DNA of 48,663 nt from JACMRI01 sp043778625 (GCA_043778625.1 JAYWFU010000144.1:1-48663), one strand, 5' to 3'. Shown: positions 8,727 through 16,175, counted from the stretch's first letter. Notes: generated by a model not told the origin, from the sequence alone. Numbers and translations: made by a program.

Positions 8727-8755
8727 GCGGACACGAGCAAAATGCTCGCGCCAGC
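8727..8755. repeat. REP-like palindrome (left arm)
   Basis: GAGCAAAATGCTC forms a stem (CGAGCA/TGCTCG) with outer GC-rich flanks that pair intermittently (GCGGACA and CGCCAGC). Its GC content stands out from the AT-rich surroundings, as expected of an extragenic palindromic repeat. It lies just past the lipoprotein stop and could also act as a transcript-end hairpin. Only one copy per arm is visible. Confidence 0.45.
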
Positions 8756-8855
8756 ACGGGAAAAGGCTAACTAGATTAGTCAGGTGCGAATAAAAGAGAC
8801 GAAGGCAAGTGAACCTTTGAAGAAGTTGTGAGATAGCCAAACATTTTGTCAAAAT

Positions 8856-8875
8856 CCAGTCTTCTGGCAGACTGG
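8856..8875. repeat. Short perfect hairpin (left arm)
   Basis: CCAGTCT (8856-8862) pairs with AGACTGG (8869-8875) around a 6-nt loop. It falls in the upstream extension of the MORN-like ORF, close to where that gene's missing start codon should be. Confidence 0.45.
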
Positions 8876-8895
8876 TTATAATTATAGCGGGAGCA

Positions 8896-9174
8896 TTGTT
8901 GACATTTAATTCTTTTGGCCAGAAAAATGGTTTAGATATGTATTGGTATGAAAATGGTAATAAAAAAGAAGTTGGTCAATATTTTATTGATTTGGATACA
9001 GGTAGAGTCATACTAAATTATCCGCCAGTATTATATTCTATTGATAAAGAGTCAGGTTTAACAATGATTTCAAAAGCAGGCTCAAATTTGAAAGATGGAG
9101 AGTGGTTAAATTACAATTCAGAAGGAATTCTTATAGAAAAAAAGAGATATTCAAAAGGGAAAGAAATAAAATAG
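8896..9174 (+). CDS. MORN/toxin_antitoxin-like repeat protein, start uncertain (possible 5' remnant)
   Basis: 92 residues from a TTG start. The C-terminal part has MORN_2-type phrases: WYENGNKKEVGQY (about 17-29) and DGEWLNYNSEGILIEKKRY (about 67-85). The reading frame is open upstream to 8821 without ATG, GTG or TTG. The residues just before the TTG (RLVIIIAGA) continue the hydrophobic stretch LLTFNSFGQ and look like a signal peptide. The real start therefore seems to be lost, with unrelated palindromic DNA in its place. The gene is either a degenerate remnant or uses a rare start. Confidence 0.45.
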   Translation: MLTFNSFGQKNGLDMYWYENGNKKEVGQYFIDLDTGRVILNYPPVLYSIDKESGLTMISKAGSNLKDGEWLNYNSEGILIEKKRYSKGKEIK

Positions 9175-9294
9175 TTGCTCCCCGCTAACCCTACCGCTGT
9201 AGCATTAGTAAAATATGTGGTTACGGAGGCTTTAGGGTTAAAAACTACTAACGGTATTAGTATATATTGTGGAGTTTATACTACGGCTATAAAT

Positions 9295-9316
9295 TGAATA
9301 TATATATATATATTCA
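9295..9316. repeat. AT-alternating palindrome (left arm)
   Basis: TGAA followed by a run of alternating TA and then TTCA: a perfect 22-bp palindrome. Complementary AAA and TTT flanks extend it with one G-T pair. It marks the upstream limit of recognisable sanA-like coding sequence. Confidence 0.6.
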
Positions 9317-9330
9317 GTTTGAAAAATAGA

Positions 9331-9712
9331 CATGAATAAATACAAAAAAACAGGTTGTAAAATTATAACGAGCCTAAGGACATACAACTGAAGTTAATAA
9401 AAGAGAAATACCTGACAGTGCTATATACCTCGACTTTGCAGGCTTCAGAACTTTAGAGTCCGCAGTACATGCACTTAAAATTTTAAACAAACAAAATTTA
9501 TGATTGTTTCGCAGCGGTTTCATAACGAGCGAGTTATGTTTATTGTCCGTAAATTTGAAATTGATGCCTATGGTTATAATGCTAAGGAAGTAGGAGCTTC
9601 GTTTGGATTTAAAACAAAAGTGAGAGAGGTGTTTGCTCGTAACAAAGTATATATTGATTTGATAATAATACTATCGCCTAAAAATTTAGGCGATAGTATT
9701 ATTATCAAATAG
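9331..9712 (+). pseudogene. sanA: sanA/ydcF-type (DUF218) protein remnant with three apparent frameshifts
   Basis: Joining three frames gives the C-terminal two-thirds of a SanA-like envelope protein (DUF218, vancomycin-exclusion type). The pieces in order are YNEPKDIQLKLI (from 9364), then REIPDSAIYLDFAGFRTLES (from 9402), then MIVSQRFHNERVMFI (from 9500) and REVFAR...LSPKNLGD to the stop at 9710-9712. Each join needs one extra A in an A-run: near 9359-9362, 9399-9402 and 9494-9497. The N-terminal part (GLGTS and SGD region) is not recognisable. It is either a decayed gene or a gene broken by homopolymer sequencing errors, and the missing N-terminus favours decay at least in part. Confidence 0.75.
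9657..9710. repeat. Perfect 26-bp inverted repeat with 2-nt spacer (left arm)
   Basis: Bases 9657-9682 are the exact reverse complement of 9685-9710, with spacer AA. The stem includes ATACTATCGCCTAAA. It overlaps the 3' end and stop codon of the sanA-like remnant and encodes its last residues. Hairpin strength suggests a transcript end, but no T-tract follows. It could be an inserted element end. Confidence 0.8.
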
Positions 9713-9742
9713 CTACGTAGAATTAAGTTTAATGTAAAAAAA

Positions 9743-9774
9743 AAAAGCATCAGTAATTAACTACTGATGCTTTT
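9743..9774 (-). terminator. Rho-independent terminator of tRNA-Cys (possibly bidirectional)
   Basis: A 9-bp stem GCATCAGTA/TACTGATGC with a 6-nt loop is flanked by an A-run and a T-run. On the minus strand it begins 3 bp after the tRNA 3' end and is followed by a long T-tract. The opposite strand also has TTTT after the stem, so it could stop read-through from the sanA side. Confidence 0.85.
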
Positions 9775-9777
9775 GTG

Positions 9778-9848
9778 AGGTCCCGTCCAGGTTCGAACTG
9801 GAGTAGCAGCTTTTGCAGAGCTGAGCCTAACCACTCGGCCACAGGACC
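9778..9848 (-). tRNA. tRNA-Cys (GCA)
   Basis: 71-nt cloverleaf. The acceptor GGTCCTG pairs with CGGGACC, followed by discriminator T (U73, typical of tRNA-Cys). The anticodon stem CAGCT/AGCTG encloses loop CTGCAAA with anticodon GCA, and the T-loop is GTTCGAAC. CCA is not encoded. It has its own promoter and terminator, so it is a single-gene unit. Confidence 0.97.
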
Positions 9849-9860
9849 TTATTGCAAGTA

Positions 9861-9892
9861 CAAATGTACAAACCTATTTGACTTGTGCAAAA
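9861..9892 (-). promoter_or_regulatory. Bacteroidota-type promoter of tRNA-Cys
   Basis: Reading on the minus strand: TTTTG (-33), 19-nt spacer, then TACATTTG, a perfect TAnnTTTG -7 box. The tRNA begins 12 nt later. This is the best promoter in the window and supports placement in the Bacteroidota. Confidence 0.75.
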
Positions 9893-9898
9893 TTATTA

Positions 9899-10441
9899 TT
9901 ATACAATTATTGCCGCAGTTGTTTTGGTGCGAGTAACGTAATTAAACACGCCAAACAGCACACCGTTAAATAAGGCATCGCCTACTATTGTATTAATAAA
10001 AAACGGTAAGGCCGCCGAGTAGCATATTCCTAAGCCTGCGATAGTAGTTGGGTAGCCAACCATGCCACTATACCATACTGCTAAGTTGGTAGTAATAAAA
10101 AACAATATACTACCCGCTAAACTACCTGCAACTACAGTTTTAAATTTATTGTGCTGTACTAACATTCCTAGCCCTACTATTACCGCATAGCAAGCATATT
10201 GTGCATACCAACCATTGTAAAACGGATTAAATGGCATATTGTACAATAAACCATTTACCAACGTATCGCTTACTAATAATATGATTAAAGGCAATACAAA
10301 CTTTAATAATCTATTAGTAATAACCGAGCCTCCAAATAAGGCAATAGCAGCTACTGGTGCTATATTGTGCGGGTGAGGAAACAAACGAAACGCACTTGCT
10401 ACTATTAGTAGTATTACGGCTAGAGTTAATTTTTTGTTCAT
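9899..10441 (-). CDS. DUF6580 family membrane protein
   Basis: 180 residues with about five membrane helices. RLFPHPHNIAPVAAIALFGG (19-38) near the N-terminus and the C-terminal GDALFNGVLFG are typical of DUF6580, a small Bacteroidota membrane family of unknown function. The alternation of helices and short loops resembles ECF transporter substrate-binding (S) subunits, which is speculation. A TACATTTG box lies 43 bp upstream, and the gene is 62 bp downstream of hemF on the same strand. Confidence 0.85.
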   Translation of the reverse strand: MNKKLTLAVILLIVASAFRLFPHPHNIAPVAAIALFGGSVITNRLLKFVLPLIILLVSDTLVNGLLYNMPFNPFYNGWYAQYACYAVIVGLGMLVQHNKFKTVVAGSLAGSILFFITTNLAVWYSGMVGYPTTIAGLGICYSAALPFFINTIVGDALFNGVLFGVFNYVTRTKTTAAIIV

Positions 10442-10483
10442 GGTGTTTAGTTATAAATTATAGGTTTAATAATTATTATATTA

Positions 10484-10491
10484 CAAATGTA
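10484..10491 (-). promoter_or_regulatory. Candidate -7 box before the DUF6580 gene
   Basis: The minus strand reads TACATTTG, a perfect TAnnTTTG match, 43 bp before the ATG. A TTG lies upstream with a 25-nt spacer, a little long. The same octamer drives tRNA-Cys. Confidence 0.5.
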
Positions 10492-10503
10492 AAATTATAG
10501 GGC

Positions 10504-11430
10504 TTAGTTTGCTAACCAATCGATATCTTTTTTTAACAATGCTAGTGTGGCTAATTCGGTAGTGCCCAATGTGCTGTTGGCATCATACTCCCAGCTTACG
10601 TGCTTGGGTAGGCTCATTAGTATGGATTCAATGCGTCCATCGGTTTCCAAACCAAACCTAGTGCCGCGGTCGTACACGAGGTTAAACTCCACGTAACGCC
10701 CACGGCGTAGTAACTGAAAACGTTTTTGCTCTTCAGTATAAGGTAGCACTTTATTATTATTAACCAAAGTAGTGTAAGTAGGCAAAAAAGTATTACCTAC
10801 ATTTTGCCAAAAATTTAAAACTTGCTCTAACGTTTTGGCGTCATCGGCCCCTAATTTGTCAAAAAATATTCCGCCTATGCCTCGTGTTTCGTTGCGATGT
10901 TTGATATAAAAATAATCATCAGCCCAAGTTTTATAATCGGCGTAAGTGTTGTTAGTTAAGGTATCGCAGGCAGTTTTAAGTTGTGTGTGAAAATAATGCG
11001 CATCGCTTGTTACCACGTAATGCGGTGTTAAATCTATTCCACCACCAAACCAGTAGGCTCCTGTATCGGTTTCAAAATACCTAATATTCATGTGAATAAT
11101 AGGTACCATAGGGCTTTGCGGATGTATAACAATACTTAACCCTGTTGCTAAAAACTGTGTAGCTTTGGGCAAATGCGGAAAGTGCGTTGTAATTTCTTGT
11201 TGTAAAAATGGAGGTACATCGCCATCAATGGCCGAAAAATTTACTCCGCCTTTTTCAAATACTTTACCATCGGCTATTATGCGTGTTTGTCCGCCCCCGC
11301 CATTTGTACGTTGCCAATTGTCGTGCCTAAATTTTGCTTGACCATCTATACGCTCTAAACCATTGCAAATAGTGGTTTGTAACGTTTTTAAGTACTCAAT
11401 AATAAGTAGTGCTTGTGGCGAATAATTCAT
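10504..11430 (-). CDS. hemF: Oxygen-dependent coproporphyrinogen III oxidase
   Basis: 308 residues from the ATG at 11430. HemF converts coproporphyrinogen III to protoporphyrinogen IX with O2 in haem synthesis and acts as a cytoplasmic homodimer. Visible motifs: NGGGGQTR (43-50), VIHP (His103), IHMNIRYFE (His113, the proposed catalytic position), WFGGGIDLTPHY (127-138), HRNETRGIGGIFFD (178-191), and RGRYVEFNLVYDRGT in the C-terminal part. A TTG at 11445 would add five residues but overlaps the upstream gene. The ATG one base after that gene's stop (TAGCATG) is the better start. It is last in the UPF0489-mltG-LysM-hemF run. Confidence 0.97.
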   Translation of the reverse strand: MNYSPQALLIIEYLKTLQTTICNGLERIDGQAKFRHDNWQRTNGGGGQTRIIADGKVFEKGGVNFSAIDGDVPPFLQQEITTHFPHLPKATQFLATGLSIVIHPQSPMVPIIHMNIRYFETDTGAYWFGGGIDLTPHYVVTSDAHYFHTQLKTACDTLTNNTYADYKTWADDYFYIKHRNETRGIGGIFFDKLGADDAKTLEQVLNFWQNVGNTFLPTYTTLVNNNKVLPYTEEQKRFQLLRRGRYVEFNLVYDRGTRFGLETDGRIESILMSLPKHVSWEYDANSTLGTTELATLALLKKDIDWLAN

Positions 11431-11431
11431 G

Positions 11432-13078
11432 CTATTTTTCTTCAATTAATTGTAGTGCATCATAACCTACTAGGTACAATCCGTAGTTTTCAAAACCATT
11501 ATTTGCGCCTACGGTTTTCATTAGGTATTTGTCGGCTATGCCTTGATATTTAGTAGCCGCCAAATTATTAATATTTTTGTAAGCTCCGTAGCTACTGGCT
11601 ATCCAGCAGGCAAGGTCGTAGCCACTCATGCTGTATTTGCTAGGTTCACTTTTGTACTTAGTGCGATAGTCGGTTACAAATTGTTGGGTTTTAGGTAATG
11701 TATAATCAGTATATGAATTTGTTACTGCTCTAAATTTTAATTGTTGTAAAGTTTCGTAGTCAATGTTTTCAAAGCCTAGGTAAATATCGCCACACAATAA
11801 TTGTATGTCGTACGTTTTAGATAACGTTTTTAATTTGTTTACAATATCATTAGCTACTGATTGCTCGGTTATGGCCAATATAATTTTGTTGGGTTTGGTT
11901 TTTGACAATTGGCTTTCTAAATATTTTAATCCTTGTTTTTTGTAATTAACCGTGTGCACGCTATCGCGGTTGAGCTGTGCATATTTGCTAAAATAACTTA
12001 TTGCCATTTTTTGTTTTACTCCCTCAAAATACACAGCTACAATTCTATCCGAAGCATTATTTTTAGTTACATAATTACCCAAAAATTCAAACTGCGATTG
12101 TGTTGATGCCATAGTTTTGTACGCCTTGCTATTGCCTGCTAATACCTTGTTGTTAGGCGATACTGGCGATATGTAGGTTTTGTTGCGCTCAGCGCAATAC
12201 TCGCTAGTAAGTAATGCTGTGGACGTGTAAAACGGACCAATTACCACGTTAGCACTTGTCAGTTCTTTTTTGCTTAATACTTCCAATGTTTTTAAAGAAT
12301 CGTTTTCTACATCAAACACGTTTAAATTAATGCTTACACATTGTTTTTTGAGGCTGTCTATCCCCATCAAAAAGCCATTGTAAAACTCTAAGGCTATCAT
12401 TGATTTACCGCTAAAAATTTTGTTTTTTAACGAGGCTGAATCGCTGTGAGCGTTGCTAAATAAGGGTAGTAGCAATGCTATGTTTACTTGTTTGTCGTCA
12501 GTAATTCCTTCGTCAGTTTTAGGTGTAGTTTTTACAGGTATAGCGTCAAACGTTACGATAGACGTACCATCGGCAGGTTTATCAATAGGTTGTTTGTTAA
12601 TTGCAGTGGTAGTAGTAGTACTGGCTTGCTTGCTTATAAGCAGTTTGTCGCCCTCTTTAATTCCGTTATCTTTTACCGTTGGGTTTAACGCTTGTAATTC
12701 GTTTACGGTAGTATTGTACAATTTGGCAATGCTATATAGCGTTTGTTGTTTTTCAACCACGTGCGTAGTTGCATTGGGGTTTATTGTTACTTTAGTTTCG
12801 TTAGTAGTAACGCTAGGTTTTGCATACGGAATTTTGAGTGTAGCCCCTACCTTTATACCCTCAATAATAGCAGGGTTTTGGAGTACTATGTCGTTTTTAT
12901 CTACTTCGTATAATTTTGAAATACCGTATAGCGTTTGCCCTTTTTCAACGGAGTGCATATAGTATTTTTTGCCATCAATAGTTTGTACAGTTGTGCTTTT
13001 GTTTTGTGCTACACAGCTTAATTGCGTAAGGCATAGCGCAATTAGCGTAATTATTTTGTGTGGGTGTACTAATTTCAT
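11432..13078 (-). CDS. LysM and periplasmic-binding-fold envelope protein
   Basis: 548 residues. The signal sequence (1-25) could be cut by signal peptidase II at Cys22 (QLSC) or by signal peptidase I after AQ. Two LysM peptidoglycan-binding domains follow at about 41-84 and 105-148, each with the pattern (V)EKxQTLYxIxKLY. A Thr-rich linker leads to a type-1 periplasmic-binding fold from about 195 (VNIALLLPLF, then IGPFYTSTAL) to the end. This arrangement is common in Bacteroidota and resembles LpoA-like regulators or amino-acid-binding proteins. Adjacency to mltG suggests a cell-wall role. The ligand is unknown. Confidence 0.87.
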   Translation of the reverse strand: MKLVHPHKIITLIALCLTQLSCVAQNKSTTVQTIDGKKYYMHSVEKGQTLYGISKLYEVDKNDIVLQNPAIIEGIKVGATLKIPYAKPSVTTNETKVTINPNATTHVVEKQQTLYSIAKLYNTTVNELQALNPTVKDNGIKEGDKLLISKQASTTTTTAINKQPIDKPADGTSIVTFDAIPVKTTPKTDEGITDDKQVNIALLLPLFSNAHSDSASLKNKIFSGKSMIALEFYNGFLMGIDSLKKQCVSINLNVFDVENDSLKTLEVLSKKELTSANVVIGPFYTSTALLTSEYCAERNKTYISPVSPNNKVLAGNSKAYKTMASTQSQFEFLGNYVTKNNASDRIVAVYFEGVKQKMAISYFSKYAQLNRDSVHTVNYKKQGLKYLESQLSKTKPNKIILAITEQSVANDIVNKLKTLSKTYDIQLLCGDIYLGFENIDYETLQQLKFRAVTNSYTDYTLPKTQQFVTDYRTKYKSEPSKYSMSGYDLACWIASSYGAYKNINNLAATKYQGIADKYLMKTVGANNGFENYGLYLVGYDALQLIEEK

Positions 13079-13090
13079 TGCAATGTTTTT

Positions 13091-14188
13091 TTAGTTAATA
13101 CCTCGTTTATCTAGGGCTTTGGCGTAGCGTTGTGCATTAAGTTGGTGCGTAGCATAATTAGCTGTAAAGTTATGAAATCCTGAGAAATCTTCCTTGGCAC
13201 AAAAATAAATATAATTATGCACTTCGGCATTAAGCACCGCATCAATAGCATTGGCTGACGCCACGCAAATAGGGCCTGGTGGCAAGCCCTCGTGTTGGTA
13301 GGTATTGTAGAGCGAGTTATCCTCCAACATGTTGTAAGTAACACGGTTAATGGTAAAATCGCCTTTGGCAAATATTACGGTAGGGTCGGCCTGCAGTTTC
13401 ATAGGTTTGCGCAAGCGGTTAAGGTACACGCCCGCTATACGTGGACGTTCGGTCTTTTGCACTTGTTGTTCTTGCTGTACAATGGTGGCTAGTATTACTA
13501 CCTCGGTGGGGGTTAAATTTTGTTTTTGAGCTTTGCGTAGGCGTTCTTTTGTCCAAAAATCTTGGTGTGCCGTTTTCATTTTTTTCATAAATGTTTTAGC
13601 ATCTATTGCCCACGTATCGTAGGTGTAATCTTGCGGAATAATTTTTGTTAAAATTTGTTCGGTTGTTGTTTGAAAATTATTCATGCAATAATCATCGTCG
13701 TTAAGCAACTCTAGTAGTTCGGTAGAATCGGCTTCAATGGCACGGCTTACGCGGCTTGCCAATTGTTCCTTGGTGCGTATGTTGTTAATTTCAACCGTAA
13801 CTTTTTCTTGCAAACCAGCCTTTAGTATGTTTACTAGCTCTTTGTTAGTCATATCTTTTTTAATAAAATATTTGCCGGGGGTTACTTTTGTTTTGTAGCC
13901 TTTGCGCTCAGCTATGTGGTCAAAGCTGGCTATGTCTAACAATATATTTTTGTCTTTAAGCTCCTGCAGTACATCGTTATAGGTAGCATTGTGCTTAATG
14001 TATATGTAGCGTGTTTTGCGCTTGGCACTGTTAATGTTGGGCTTTAGTGCTTCTTGGTAATAATCATACGCCATGTAGCCACCACTTATTAGGGCAATGG
14101 CTAATACTAGTTTAATTACTTTACTCATGAATGATGAACCTTTGGTGGGTTTTGATTTGGAGGTTTTTATATTTTTTTTGGTGGGCAT
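13091..14188 (-). CDS. mltG: Endolytic murein transglycosylase
   Basis: 365 residues, close to the family's usual length. A basic cytoplasmic tail is followed by one membrane helix (24-42), a LysM-like region (about 60-125) and the YceG catalytic domain. ILATIVQQEQ carries Glu240 at the position of the conserved catalytic glutamate (ASIVEKET in E. coli). It is followed by RPRIAGVYLNRL (248-259), LQADPTV (265-271) and GLPPGPI (301-307). MltG cleaves nascent glycan strands at the inner membrane. The first glutamate of the usual EKE is Gln here, a replacement seen elsewhere in the phylum. It lies 6 bp after the UPF0489 gene and 12 bp before the LysM gene. Confidence 0.95.
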   Translation of the reverse strand: MPTKKNIKTSKSKPTKGSSFMSKVIKLVLAIALISGGYMAYDYYQEALKPNINSAKRKTRYIYIKHNATYNDVLQELKDKNILLDIASFDHIAERKGYKTKVTPGKYFIKKDMTNKELVNILKAGLQEKVTVEINNIRTKEQLASRVSRAIEADSTELLELLNDDDYCMNNFQTTTEQILTKIIPQDYTYDTWAIDAKTFMKKMKTAHQDFWTKERLRKAQKQNLTPTEVVILATIVQQEQQVQKTERPRIAGVYLNRLRKPMKLQADPTVIFAKGDFTINRVTYNMLEDNSLYNTYQHEGLPPGPICVASANAIDAVLNAEVHNYIYFCAKEDFSGFHNFTANYATHQLNAQRYAKALDKRGIN

Positions 14189-14194
14189 TGTTTT

Positions 14195-14941
14195 TTAGTT
14201 CTTTTTAATAGTATCATTTAATTCTAGTTTAGCTGCTATAAGTTTCCAAACACGCCATGAATTATCCCACCCTCCACAACACTCTGGACTTAAACAAAAT
14301 ATTATTTGTTCTATAATACCCTCTTTATTTTTTTTGTTTAACCATTCAGCAAACTCTTCAATAAAAGCATCACTATACATTTGTATTTTTTTTGATTCTT
14401 CATCAATACTTATAGTTGTAAAAAAGCAGTCAAGATCAATATTAAATATCCAATGATTAGTCTCATCTAAATAATGATCAAAAATGTCATAAAATTCGAT
14501 TTGTTTACAGTCTTTGTTATAAGAAAAATTTCCTTTTTTTTGTGTTACAAATGTTGAATTTTGTAGCACCTCAGGAAATTTTTGATTAAACAGATTTATA
14601 TAATTATCCCAAGTAATTAGTTGATCTCTTAAACCGTTATTCATAGTACGGAAACTTGTTAATTGACTAATATCTAAACTTTGTAAGTCAACATCATTAA
14701 TTTCGGAATGTTTTACCTTATCGTATTTAACTAAGTCATAATGTTGGTCTATATGTAAAAAATTATAATGTTTGCTACAATCAAGTTTTGCCATACACCA
14801 AATTGCAGCTAGGTGATTATCAATCAAATACATATTGTCCTTACTTGCAACATAATTTAATTGGCAGCACGACGATTTATTTTCTCCATTATTTAGCAAA
14901 ATGTTCATTTCTATAAATGGTTTGTTTAAAATAGTTTCCAA
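14195..14941 (-). CDS. UPF0489 family protein (arginase-like fold)
   Basis: 248 residues from a TTG start. An in-frame TAA sits directly before it, and an ATG at 14908 would remove 11 residues. Family features: IDNHLAAIW (40-48), HIDQHYDL (63-70), NIDLDCFF (167-174) and SPECCGGW (218-225). The Asp/His clusters imply a metal site like that of arginase/deacetylase folds. No activity is established for the family. It is the first gene before mltG, but it is more AT-rich and richer in AAA/TTT codons than its neighbours. Hairpin repeats lie upstream, so it may have arrived separately. Confidence 0.85.
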   Translation of the reverse strand: METILNKPFIEMNILLNNGENKSSCCQLNYVASKDNMYLIDNHLAAIWCMAKLDCSKHYNFLHIDQHYDLVKYDKVKHSEINDVDLQSLDISQLTSFRTMNNGLRDQLITWDNYINLFNQKFPEVLQNSTFVTQKKGNFSYNKDCKQIEFYDIFDHYLDETNHWIFNIDLDCFFTTISIDEESKKIQMYSDAFIEEFAEWLNKKNKEGIIEQIIFCLSPECCGGWDNSWRVWKLIAAKLELNDTIKKN

Positions 14942-15149
14942 TTAGTTTTTTTTTAGTTTCGGTTCGTGGGGACACGAACCGAGGCGGTTATTTTTCAATT
15001 TCAGCGGTTAGTAGTATAATTCAAATTTTAATATTATTTTCAAATTTTATTTGTAAAGGCTTTAGTCTGTTATATTGCCTTGGTTCGTGTCCCCAAGAAA
15101 CAATTAGTTTTTCCAGTTTCGGTTCGTGGGGACACGAACTGAGGCGATT
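14940..15149. repeat. Cluster of three related hairpin repeats (left arm)
   Basis: Copy 1 (14940-14989) and copy 3 (15102-15149) are direct repeats, each containing a palindrome built on GGTTCGTG-GGGA-CACGAAC (14959-14982 and 15119-15142; copy 3 has one stem mismatch). Copy 2 (about 15078-15110) is inverted and lacks one half of the hairpin (TTGGTTCGTGTCCCCAAG). All three share the AATTAGTTTTT flank. The cluster fills the gap between the UPF0489 and phospholipase-like genes. It looks like a REP/MITE-like non-coding element and may end or stabilise transcripts. Confidence 0.75.
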
Positions 15150-15159
15150 GATTCACCCA

Positions 15160-16161
15160 CTAATCATCATGCCCCTTACCTTTCACTTTATTTTCTAACC
15201 GCCCTTTTTCCCACAATTGTTCTTCGGCATCCATTTCTTTTTTCTTATCGGCGGTTACTTCTTTGTCTAACAGGCGGTTAAGGTCGGGCTTACCTGCATT
15301 AACCCAAGCGGTGTACCATAAGCAGCCTACTTGCACAATTGCACCACGCAGCCTACGCTCCACCATGCCATTAAGCATACTATTGTACTCGTTAGTGTAT
15401 TCCTCGCTATACACACGTATGTTGGTGTTGCCACGGTTTTCTACACTGTACTTACGGTCGGGGCTGTAGCGGGCGTTTAGCTCACGTTCAAAGCCTAGCA
15501 CACTATCCACGGCAGCGTTACTTTGTTTTACATACGTCCAAGCACGGTCTATTACTTTGTCGGTATATTTAGCTCGTCCCGTAAAATAGTCGTAATCCTG
15601 TGCTTTAATTTCGGGTATTCTACTTTCCCAAAATCCGTGTATTCCCTTTTGGTTAGTCATTTGTCCGTTGTAGTTTTCGGTGGTATGTAAGGGTACATGG
15701 GCATCGCCAATGTAATGCCCAAGCTCCGCCGATGTTTGTAATATACGGTGTACATCTTCCGATTTAAACGCCTCCTGTAACCTGTACACCATTTTTTCGA
15801 TATGCCAAGGCACAATTCCGTAGGCTTTTAGGGTATCTTCGGTATATTTTTCAACGGCCGCTTTCCAAAATTTAGGCACTTCCTTAAATGCATCTTTGCC
15901 ATAATGGTCAATATCTATGTAGTGGCGTTCGGCCTCGCCTACTACTCCGTAACGGCGTTTGTCGGGGTCTACCGCATGGTCGGATATATAATCTAAATTC
16001 TTTTTGTAAAAATTAATCATACCTGGTGGCAGTGTAAATATGGCCATTTTGTTAATTAATTTATGGGCAAAAAAACCCCACGAGTAAGAGGGAGATGGGC
16101 TGTAAGTAACTAAGGTAAGTGTTACTGCTACAAAGGTAAACGAACTAATAAATTTGCGCAT
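15160..16161 (-). CDS. Secreted zinc-dependent phospholipase C / S1-P1 nuclease-like protein
   Basis: 333 residues. The signal peptide ends at Ser27, exposing Trp28. In this fold the mature N-terminal Trp is itself a zinc ligand. WGFFAHK (28-34, His33), HYIDID (80-85), the strong motif SAELGHYIGDAHVPLH (144-159; His149, Asp153, His159) and GIHGFWE (173-179; His175, Glu179) match the trinuclear zinc site of phospholipase C and S1/P1 nucleases. Substrate class (phospholipid or nucleic acid) cannot be decided. The C-terminal 40 residues are charged and low in complexity. It is 14 bp downstream of comB on the same strand. Confidence 0.88.
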   Translation of the reverse strand: MRKFISSFTFVAVTLTLVTYSPSPSYSWGFFAHKLINKMAIFTLPPGMINFYKKNLDYISDHAVDPDKRRYGVVGEAERHYIDIDHYGKDAFKEVPKFWKAAVEKYTEDTLKAYGIVPWHIEKMVYRLQEAFKSEDVHRILQTSAELGHYIGDAHVPLHTTENYNGQMTNQKGIHGFWESRIPEIKAQDYDYFTGRAKYTDKVIDRAWTYVKQSNAAVDSVLGFERELNARYSPDRKYSVENRGNTNIRVYSEEYTNEYNSMLNGMVERRLRGAIVQVGCLWYTAWVNAGKPDLNRLLDKEVTADKKKEMDAEEQLWEKGRLENKVKGKGHDD

Positions 16162-16175
16162 GAGGTATGTTTTTT

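Noticed and set aside
9175..9297. 40-codon ORF with TTG start directly after the MORN-like gene
   Set aside because: Open and protein-like in part (TAVALVKYVVTEALG), but no family recognised and it lies in a decaying region; too weak to call a gene.
11430..11445. TTG start for hemF five codons upstream
   Set aside because: It would overlap the LysM gene by 14 bases, while an ATG follows that gene's stop by one base and gives the normal HemF N-terminus.
12453..12962. 169-codon ORF antisense to the LysM gene
   Set aside because: The opposite strand encodes two clear LysM domains; this frame is a by-product of codon bias.
14940..15149. CRISPR array
   Set aside because: Only two direct copies plus one inverted copy, uneven spacing and no cas genes.
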